The position numbers and the translations under genes were made by a program. This document shows positions 55,769 through 64,000 of a stretch of 64,000 bases of DNA, piece after piece. This DNA is from Camillea tinctor. Its lineage: Eukaryota; Ascomycota; Sordariomycetes; Xylariales; Xylariaceae. The DNA lies in assembly GCA_022578605.1 (NCBI GenBank), contig MU394053.1, positions 248,001 to 312,000 of the forward strand, written 5' to 3'. Positions within the stretch are counted from its first letter, which is position 1, and each line of letters begins with the position of its first letter. The notes under the pieces were generated by a model. It saw only the letters and a list, made by a program, of their open reading frames with translations, was not told where the DNA came from and made no database searches.

Positions 55769-58700
55769 TGTGAGATTTTTACTGGGTTTAAACAACAACT
55801 ACTACTACCACCACCACGGAACGAATGTCCAATAACAAAGGAGATTAGATGTTGGTGATGTTATCGAGGTGGTGTTTGTTGGTTGATGATATGATGATGA
55901 TGCCGATAATGGATTACTAGTGATCGCTGTCTATTCACGGTCGAAAATGGGTGGACGTGGATTTGGAAATCAATCAGGGGATTCGAAGGGTCGTTTGGTG
56001 GTGGATGTCGTGTGGTAGATGTCGTGTGGTGGATGAGGTGATATGTGCGATGGGTGTGTGATGAGCGTTGATCGCAGAGCAGAACAGAAAAGATGATGCG
56101 AGGGTAAAACGATCGGATAACCCAGTCTTGGCTATATCTTGTCCAGCTTTGATTCAAATGGGCATTATTACGTATCCAGTTACCAAATTCGAATCTCGGG
56201 GGGAGATCTGAGCGTTAAGTGGTGGTAGCTGTTGATGTGTATTGTGACGATGATCCTGTCCACCGGAGCCAAACGAATGTGGGTTTCTCTTTTTCTTTTT
56301 TTTTCTTCCCTTTTTCTTTTCCTTCTGAATCCTCCTCTTTGTTTTCTTCTTCTTCTTCTTCTTCTTCTTTTCTATATTCCCGTTTTGGTATAAAACGAAA
56401 GTTGAATGTGAGGGAGAGGGAGAAGGGAGGAAGGGGGGGAAAGGGAAAGAAAAAAGAGTAAAGTAGATAAAAAAGAGATGAAAGAAGTTGGAGGAGGAAA
56501 AATAAAAAATAAAGGGAAGATTCTAAAAGGTAAGGTTTAGGTTAAACCTTTAGTGGTGATGGTATGGGAATTGAACCTGTGACCTGGGATTGTCGGGCGA
56601 GGCGGGCGACCAGTTTGGATAAGGTTAGAAGGCGCAGCAGCAGCAAGCAGATCTAGTTTAGCGGAATCGAATTAGGTACATATACCACCTTATTCTAGTA
56701 CTCAGGACTCAGGTGTACGTATATACCTACAGGAGGTGCAGGAGGAGGTGCAGGTGGTACAATACATACAGACCTGAACTGACCTGAACCTGACCTAAAC
56801 CCATAAGTTTAGTTACCTATTCCTTAGTGGATAATGTGGGTCGTTACACCACTTTCGCGCTAACTTACCTGAAGAAGTTCAAAATGTTGTTAGAGACTAG
56901 TCTAACCCGAGTACCATAATAACTTGAAATTCTACCTGACAGGAACTTATTCCCGCCAGCCAAGGATTGTGGCCAAGATTAGTACTCGTCTTGTCTCGTT
57001 CCGTCTCGTCTCGTCTCGCTCGTTCACCCGTATTTGACTATTTGACCTCCCTAGCGCTTGCCAGCCAGGAGCCGAGCCAGCCAGCTTGGCTTGGGATGAT
57101 TGGCGTCACCGTTCTTTGGATGCCTCTGGCTGACGGTACATAAAATAGATACATACACTATAATAACCTACCTAAGCGAGCTAAGTCTTGGATACACACC
57201 CTTTTTCCTCTTCTTCTATAAGGTAATCGATGAGAGAATTGACAGACAGAAAGAAAGAAAGAAGAGAAAAAAAAGAAGGGTTGGAATGATCCGGTCTCAG
57301 CCAGACTGCCAGTGATATTTCTTTTCTCTCTTCTCTATCATCATGACATAGTACATACCATAACCGTAAAATATGTCCATGTCTCGCATTCAATAAACAT
57401 ACCAACTCATTTAATCCTGTTTGATTGGATCAATAACTTTCACATACTTTTTGTTGTTATGTTATGTTATTTTACGTATGCGCGTATTCTCATATAATTC
57501 CATGTATCATCAATGTTGGCTTACACAGAATCAAAAGGGAGGGGGAATAGGAGACTAGTAGTACTGTAGTGTAAGTGCATAGGCCAAGGAAAAGAAGAAG
57601 CGAAAGCGAATAAGAAGAAAAGGAAAAAGGGAAACAGAAAGATGGAGCTCGGATATCGGCTTCTTTTTTGGGGGGGTGATGTTACATATTAAGGAACCAT
57701 TAGGTTACCTACTTATACTACTATCACCTACATTACCTACACTATATATAAATTCCACACCGGAATTAAGTACACTAATAAATGCCCGGTACGGTATGAA
57801 GCAGGTGCTTACATACATATACCACATGCTCACCCCCATACTGCCTACATGTATTGCTACCTTACTGCATCCTTTACTCTTGCTTTATTACCTACCACTC
57901 ATTTATGTTAAATAAGCGTTGTGGTTTTTGTAAAGTGTGCGTGTGCTAAAGTGTGATACCACGCATTCACAAGCCCGCTGCGCCCGTACCAAGACGCCTC
58001 CAAGAAGGCCCGTGGAATGTAAGTACCTTTTTGAGGGGGGCGTTCTTAGACGTAATGCATAATTTCCCAGCGCTCGTATCGTATCGTATTCCATATTTGT
58101 ATCTTTGGGATGGGGGGCGGACGGACAAGATCAATTCAATATTACCCACTTCCCGTTTTAGGAATCTGTAAAGAGGATTGCGGACCGGAGAATTTCTTAA
58201 TGGTTTAAAAGACGAATGAGGAGGGAATGAAGTTCATATTTAGACGCGACATTCTAGTAGTGTAAGTGTAAGTGCAAGTGTACAGGAAATAAAGATAAAC
58301 ATCAAAACAACATTAATTAAGAAAAGAATAGAACAAAAAACCTGTTCTCAGCGTAACTTCATATTTACACAGATTCTTTTCGGCCTGTCAATCCGAAACC
58401 TTGATTGGACCGGCCTTTTCCTCCCCTCTCACTGCAGGGTTTATAGTGCTACATACATATAGTCTAAGTCCTTATAATAATGCCATCAGCCTGTCTTGTC
58501 TCTCAGGTATATTAGTCGTGTTCACGACACTAAATTTAAGCAGTCAGCACGTCTAATAAACATTTTTTTCTATTTCTTATTTTCCCAGTTGAATTTAGCA
58601 AGGCGGAACGAACCCCTTGAGCTGAAAAAAAATGAAGAAATAAAAAACCTCATGGATTATAAAAAGCCGGGAGTACGTACCGGGATTTCCTTCAAGGAAC

Positions 58701-60144
58701 TTAACCTTGCTTCTATGTTGTATTTTTGCATACATCAGATTCGTCTGTTCCTGGATGCATGGATGAGATGGGATGGGATGGGATAGGACGGATCTGGTTT
58801 CTTAAAATACTACGCCCGCTTACCAAGCGTAGCCACAGCCCCGACAGACAGGCACAGATTATCCCTGCCAAATATCCCCACCCACCAGCCACATCTACAT
58901 CTAACATCTATTCTAGGTTTAGCGCATTGGATAAATTTAGCTATGATTGGATAGATACATCCATGGCGAACTTCTAGAAATCCCGAGAAATCCGTCAATG
59001 ATAAGTCTTCTCTGCCTGCTATCCACGATAGCCTCTTCTTAGACGGGTTCTTTATCAGTACGCAGCTGTCAAGCGGCATACCGAAGAAGAAAATACAAGA
59101 ATACCGGTGCACATAGACATTTAACCCAACCTAGAAACATGAAACAGAAGCTAGGTTGTTACAGAACACCCCCCTTTGGTCCCCCTTTTATTATCTATCA
59201 CGTCTCGCACTAAATTGCGTGCCGTCTACACGGGTTATATACCTTTCGGTCCAGACTGTACATGGTCTTTTAAGGGGATATTGCGATGACAAGGCAGCAA
59301 ACATGGTGTTGCTTGACAGTTTCTCAATTTACTTTGTATGGAGGCGTTAAAATATGATTGAATGAAATGTCTTTATATTTGGTTATTTGAAGGGTCAGTA
59401 TAAAGATGAATGATTCAGATTCGCCCTCTCATATAGGGAATACCTGAGGACCGCAACTACAATCCCATGACAAAGTGTATAAGTTACGAGGAGTATCACT
59501 CGATGATTTTTGAAATCGGGTGTCTATCATAGATTTGATCTTTAATCGTCTACCTAGTCTAGAAAAAAAGCTGTGTGGTTATTCTGATTAATATGAGCAT
59601 TACCATGAAGGCTCCCTTGTGTGGAAGCTGATAAAATTTAAAGGGGGTGTATATCGATATTAAGATCATGACTTGCATTGTCCCCTCTCGTAGAATCAAA
59701 TAAGTTGTACTATCGTCTATTGAGAACTCTATTAACATGTGACACTATAAAGTTTCATAGAAGCTCAACTTCGTAAGTCATTAGCAAGATTTACGTTAAC
59801 ATATTTCCTTAGGTGCTCAAAACAAAGCCTGCAGAAAATAGAGGAACACTCATACTGACGGACTTTATGTCAAAATTTATAGTAGGATATACCATCTCCG
59901 ACAAATGTGGTTTACGCGAAGAGCGTGAGTTGGAAGCTATGGTGTAGGTTCTATTACTGAAATAAAATAATGACCAGTATCGTAAAATAAGTTCGCCTAG
60001 GATTTTTGTACTAAATTTTGGCTAGGCTTTTAAGCAGTAAAAGGAGACAATTTAATTATCATTTTCTTTTCGTTTCATATTTCTCATAATTATCGACATA
60101 GCATAATGAGATACATCTAAAACGAGAACCCGACTCTACTCTGC
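55769..60144. other. 4.4-kb spacer without a convincing gene
   Basis: Contains the promoter of the membrane-protein gene (with a GAT/CAC triplet-rich region about 55860-56060), a TTC microsatellite at 56344-56369, a weak tRNA-like T-arm at about 56565-56580 (minus) without a foldable body, a (ctcgt)n-like stretch near 56990-57025, and several AT-rich parts. A frame at 58496-58786 is AT-rich and shows no motif. Confidence 0.4.
56344..56369 (+). repeat. TTC/GAA microsatellite
   Basis: About eight TTC units upstream of the membrane-protein gene. Confidence 0.85.
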
Positions 60145-62154
60145 TTATTCTTTCTTTTCAAACATCGTCTGGGTCTGGGTAAGCGACACCTCGTACGAAT
60201 CTGCCTGCTGGTCCACTGTGGAAACACCCAGCTTGATAGCCTCCTTCGCCGTAAAGGTGCCGTACACGTCCACCTCATCGAACTCGCCGAGCCCCTCTGG
60301 GGGGAATATCTTGTTCAGCAGCAAGAAGATGATCGCGCTTGTGAAGAACCCTTTTGAGTATGTTAGCAAGAGCACATGCACACCTGGGCATGAGAGTAAG
60401 AAAGATTGTTCTAAATACCCACCTATAAAGAACGCCATGTAGTACAATTCGAACAGCGCCCTTGGCGCGCTCGTGTCGCCCCTGACAGTCATGACTAACC
60501 CTCCAATCGTCGGGATCCATCCACATATCCATGCCGGGATAGCCCTCCAATTTACCCCGTTCCAGTACCAGTACGACGAGCCCTCCTTGCGGTATAGGTG
60601 GCTGAGGCGGATGCGGCGTTGGCGCAAGAGGTAAAAGTCAGCGGCCATGAGCCCGATGATGGGTGACAGGAACACGGAGAACGAGCTGAGCACCTGGATG
60701 AAGCTCGTGGCGCGGTTGACCAGCTGCCACGGCTGCACCACCCACGCCGCCACGAACGTGATCACCGCCCCGCGCCGGATATTCACGTAGTGCGGCCACA
60801 GGCCCGCCAGGTCGATGCCCCCCGCCACCGCGTTGCCGCAGATGTTCTCGAACATGCTCGTCAGCCCGAAGCCCAGCGCGAGGAAGAACACGCCCGCGCG
60901 CGCGGCCGACGACCCCTCCCCGTTGTCCATCATGACCATGAGCAAGTCCGGCGGGTTCCAGAACACGGTGCCGTAGATCTTCTGCGCGGCGCTGGTGGTC
61001 ACCAGCCCCACGAACGCGACCAGCGTGCCCGTCACCCAGCCCGAGAGCACCGTGCCGACGACGTAGGACCGCCACCCGCGCGCGTACCGCGAGAAGTCCG
61101 ACCCGTTGGTGATGCCCGCCGCGATGCCGCCGAGCAGCTGGTTGATACCCGCCATGAGCAGCCAGGACGCGTTCCAGCGCGCGCCGTCGGGGATGGCGAC
61201 GCCGGTGCTGAGGAGGGGCCCGACGCCGCGCGCCGTGGCGAGCGCCCACACCATCATGGCGAGCATGCCGAGGCCGCAGTAGACAGAGGTGAACATGAAG
61301 GGGACCTTGAAGCGCTCGGGGGGGATGCCCAGCAGGGGGGTCGACAGGGCCCAGAAGATGGCGAAGCCGACGAACTGGTCGCCGGTGGCGGGGAACCCGG
61401 CGGGCAGGAAGTCGGGCATGCGCGCGAACGACGGCCAGATGGCGGTCACGCACACGGCGGCCAGCCGCCCGCCGTTCCAGCACTGCACCGCGTTCCAGAT
61501 GAAGTTCAGCAGGATCCGCTGCAGCAGCGGGATGTAGCTCGCGCGGAGCCCCCACGTGTACCGGTTCTGCACCGTGAACCCGATGTGCCACCGGATCCCG
61601 CACCAGGCGATCAGCGTCGAGAAGGAGACGATGAGGGCGCGCCCGATCACGATGATCATCATGGCTTGCCCGACTGATAGGCCTTGGGCTGCGAGTAGGA
61701 GTTGAAAAAGGGGGGCATGCGTTAGTGAAAAAAGTAACTAAGCATTGGTGGCTGCCAAAGCGCGCTCTTGTTGATAAAAGGGAAAGGGGGTTTTGGGTGT
61801 CATACTTAGAAATGTGCTTGGGGTTTGCCAATTAGTTATGTTCAGAGACGATAGAGTCCAGAAGCCGAAGTAGTGAAACCATCCTGTCGTATTATGACTC
61901 GGTTAGAAAGAATTTCAACTTCTCGGGGATGTTATGCGTATTGCGTGTATGTTAGGTAGCCCATAAGGTTTGTATGGCGTCCACTTATCATCACCACCGT
62001 AGTTCGGGGTAATAACCTTACCCCAAGTTCTTCGCTGCTGCGGCAGCGGGATCAGATCTCGGTTACTCCAATGGTCCGTCTGCTCATGCTGAGCCTCGTC
62101 ACCATGTAGGCGGGCCTTCTCCCTAAGGCTCTCGAAACGCGATCGTAAGCCCAT
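60145..62154 (-). CDS. NCS1-family nucleobase/hydantoin/allantoin permease
   Basis: Plasma-membrane cation symporter of the NCS1 (Fur/Fcy/Dal4) family, about 12 membrane segments. Four exons join with exact phases: 62154-62022, 61883-61806, 61688-60423 and 60350-60145, with introns of 138, 117 and 72 nt, giving 560 aa. The N-terminus has a charged cytosolic leader with NRDLIPLPQQRRTW, then WFHYFGFWTLSSLNITNWQTPS spanning exons 1-2, the usual TM1 signature with the substrate-contact region. Further landmarks are RYTWGLRASYIPLLQR, INQLLGGIAAGITNGSDFSRYA, ENICGNAVAGGIDLAGLWP, and the basic, acidic-ended tail. In the GC-rich third exon large spurious frames exist in other registers. The head-to-head hydantoinase suggests hydantoin- or allantoin-type substrate; uracil or uridine cannot be excluded from sequence. 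Confidence 0.9.
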
Positions 62155-63135
62155 GGTTGTTGTTCCTCGTCGTATTGGCGAAGACCGATGGAAATACGTG
62201 TATGATGAGGAAGAGGAGGAGAGAGAGGCCTCGAGAGCTTCTCTGCTCGTGATAACCGCATCATCCGTGGGTTACATATACCCACGAGTCAAGTTAAGTC
62301 AAGTTGAGTTACCATACCAAGAGCAAAACTGTACTGCAACCAAACTAAACGTAGCCACCCCAACCCCAACCCCAACCCATCCCAGAACCGGGACAACGCC
62401 ATGTCGATTGATGGTGGTGTGAGCGGTGATAGGCCGATCGCACTGTTGTCTGTGATAAAAATCAAGCCAGGCTGGGGTAGTGATAGAGAGAGATCCTTGG
62501 CAAGATAGATATCTATAGGTAGCAGTCCGTGGTTTAGGGAGGTTAGTGTAATCCTCTCCCCCTCCTTTCTTTGCTTCTACATAAGCCTATTCCCCCCCCT
62601 TCTTCCCCCCCTAACCCCTGAGACACGGCTTACTACATATATGGATAGGACTAGGCCCTTCGCAGCTGGGTTACACCTTGCTAGGGTGCTTCCGCCAAGA
62701 CTTTTTATCTGATCCGGGGGAGGACCGTGTGATAAGCCTGGTCCAGCGAATAATCTTCGGCCCAGCCGTGTTATCACCGAGGGGGTCCGCGGGGTTTCTA
62801 TCCTTGTAAAGTTCGGCTTCGCGGTATAATCTTTCGTGGCCGAATAACAAAGTGGGGGTTGGGTTGGGTTGTTGCTTTTAGTCCACGAGCTTGTCTAGCT
62901 GGTATTGTGTTTAGATATATGTTACGTCAGGGTAATTTGAATTTGGGAGAGTATGAGGTGTAAATTGGCTACTTAGTTTGACTTGATCACTCTTATCCCT
63001 CATCTTCCGGTCGTAGGAATCAAGAAGGGAAGCTAGGAAGTTGAGCTGGGCACTATATCTCTCCTTTTTTTTTCCGTTTCTTTTTTCCTGTTTTCTATTG
63101 TTCGTTGCTTATAAGTTGAGGCCAAATCATTCAAG
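62155..63135. promoter_or_regulatory. Bidirectional promoter with eight GATA-factor sites
   Basis: This 981-bp spacer separates the permease and hydantoinase starts. HGATAR words occur at 62250, 62427, 62453, 62481, 62503 and 62730 (plus) and YTATCD words at 62705 and 62771 (minus). In filamentous ascomycetes AreA/NIT2 binds such sites and activates nitrogen-source genes when ammonium and glutamine are low. A CCAACC/CCCAACC-rich block (about 62355-62385) and a mirrored gggttgggttgg (about 62858) are also present. Confidence 0.7.
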
Positions 63136-64000
63136 ATGGGCTCTATTTCCGTGTCCAAGTCATTGCGCATCGGCGTCGATGTTGGCGGTACTAACACCGA
63201 TGGCGTGGTCCTCGACCCGGCACGGGCTTCCGAGCCAGACAAGGGCATCATCGCCTGGCACAAAGCACCTACTACCACGAACCCCAGCCTTGGCATCAAC
63301 GATGCTATCACGACTATGTTCAAGACGGCGCACATTAGCCCAGACCAAGTAGCCAGTGTCACGATCGGAACCACTCACTTCGTGAACGCCGTGGTGGAAC
63401 GAGATGCCGCGCGCTTGTCTAAGGTGGCCGTCCTACGCCTGTGCGGCCCCTTCTCAAAACACGCGCCACCTTGTGTCGATTGGCCTGATGACATGCGGGA
63501 TCTGATTCTCGGCTACTACGCCCTCCTCAAGGGCGGCCTCGAGATCGACGGCTTCCTCATCTCGGACATCGACGAGAACGAGATTCGCGAGCAATGCGCC
63601 ATTATCCGAGAGAAGGGCATCAAGAGCGTCGTCGTAAACGGCGTCTTTAGCCCGATTGACACTGTCGAGCGCCAGGAGGAGCGAGCCGCCGATATTATCC
63701 GCGCCGAGATACCGGGCGTCGACGTCGTGTGCTCTCGGGGGGTCGCTAGCTTGGGCTACCTCGAGCGGGAGAACGCCTCCATCCTGAATGCTTCCATCTT
63801 GGCGTTTGCGCGCAAGACGATACGTTCGTTCCAGGAGCCCATCAAGAAGCTGGGACTGCACTGCCCCGTGTTCATCACGCAGAACGACGGCACGATTCTC
63901 TCGGGAGACATGGCGGCCAAATTCCCCATTCGGACCTTTTCTAGCGGCCCGACGAACAGTATGAGAGGCGCGGCCTTTTTGGTGGACCAGCTGGACGAGG
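63136..64000 (+). CDS. Hydantoinase/oxoprolinase-family enzyme, N-terminal part (runs off right edge)
   Basis: ATP-dependent ring-opening enzyme of the HyuA/5-oxoprolinase superfamily. The frame is open from the ATG at 63136 to the edge (288 codons). The N-terminal actin/ASKHA-like domain shows IGVDVGGTNTDGVVLD (phosphate-binding loop), VTIGTTHFVNAVVERD, and SVVVNGVFSPID; the next domain starts with SRGVASLGYLERENASILNASI, then ITQNDGTILS and FSSGPTNSMRGAAFL. Versions of this length class in fungi are about 900-1,000 aa when HyuA alone and about 1,300 when fused to HyuB; which applies cannot be seen. Divergence from an NCS1 permease and GATA sites between them argue for a hydantoin or similar amide-ring catabolic role rather than glutathione-cycle 5-oxoprolinase, but this is inference. 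Confidence 0.9.
   Translation, partial: MGSISVSKSLRIGVDVGGTNTDGVVLDPARASEPDKGIIAWHKAPTTTNPSLGINDAITTMFKTAHISPDQVASVTIGTTHFVNAVVERDAARLSKVAVLRLCGPFSKHAPPCVDWPDDMRDLILGYYALLKGGLEIDGFLISDIDENEIREQCAIIREKGIKSVVVNGVFSPIDTVERQEERAADIIRAEIPGVDVVCSRGVASLGYLERENASILNASILAFARKTIRSFQEPIKKLGLHCPVFITQNDGTILSGDMAAKFPIRTFSSGPTNSMRGAAFLVDQLDE

Noticed and set aside
56555..56625. tRNA on the minus strand, from a GGTTCAATTCCC T-loop-like word
   Set aside because: The T stem does not pair well and no acceptor or D arm can be folded; at most a chance match or a decayed tRNA fragment.
60638..61831. 397-aa minus and 295-aa plus frames overlapping the permease
   Set aside because: Composition is Arg/His/Pro-rich as expected of off-frame reading in GC-rich DNA; the NCS1 frame explains the region.
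1..64000. CRISPR array, rRNA genes, bacterial operons
   Set aside because: No regularly spaced identical repeats, no rRNA-like stretches, and gene structure is clearly eukaryotic with spliceosomal introns.

Overview
The window is nuclear DNA of a filamentous ascomycete (Pezizomycotina, probably a Sordariomycete). The signs are short 50-120 nt GT-AG introns, large single-exon accessory genes (HET, TPR-CHAT), a filamentous-fungal form of NAD-glycerol-3-phosphate dehydrogenase with an extra Ser/Pro-rich loop, pyrimidine-rich leaders, and AT-rich gene-poor spacers dotted with the palindromic word TACCTAGGTA. No bacterial-style operon, CRISPR array or rRNA gene is visible, and no credible tRNA gene was found.

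Layout. 1-8 kb is a conserved block: the N-terminal part of the Swr1 chromatin remodeller (minus strand, runs off the left edge), divergent from a complex I subunit of the NDUFB8 type, then a six-exon conserved fungal protein of unknown function. 8-15.8 kb holds no convincing gene and carries one copy of a decayed dispersed repeat. 15.8-38 kb is an accessory region. It has two fungal proteins of unknown function (15.8-17.8 and 18.6-19.6 kb), a two-TM SLATT-type putative effector (20.3-21.6 kb), a HET-domain protein (25.1-26.8 kb), a broken short-chain dehydrogenase (27.0-27.8 kb), a gamma-glutamylcyclotransferase-like protein with C-terminal hydrophobic segments (30.2-31.6 kb), a small protein with a C2H2-like motif (33.1-33.9 kb) and a TPR-CHAT protein with the His/Cys pair of a caspase-like peptidase (35.0-37.7 kb). 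40.3-50.3 kb returns to core metabolism: NAD-dependent glycerol-3-phosphate dehydrogenase and glycogen debranching enzyme, transcribed divergently from a 3.9 kb spacer that holds a perfect 107-bp direct repeat with a TATA box. 50.9-52.4 kb is a DUF7924-like protein with an E-x-K nuclease-type motif. 52.4-54.9 kb is decayed repeat DNA, including the second, inverted copy of the 10-kb repeat. 54.9-55.8 kb encodes a single-pass membrane protein whose first coding exon is only four bases (ATG T). At the right edge an NCS1 nucleobase/hydantoin-type permease (60.1-62.2 kb) lies head to head with a hydantoinase/oxoprolinase-family enzyme (63.1 kb to the edge). Their shared promoter holds eight HGATAR sites, which suggests nitrogen-regulated import plus ring opening.

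How the genes may work together. The clearest functional pair is permease plus hydantoinase. The most provocative grouping is SLATT, HET and TPR-CHAT within about 17 kb. All three families are linked to regulated cell death or non-self recognition, but no sensor NLR is visible here, so a joint system is inference only. Exon structures were deduced by hand from splice motifs and frame closure. No similarity search was run; family names are from motif recognition.
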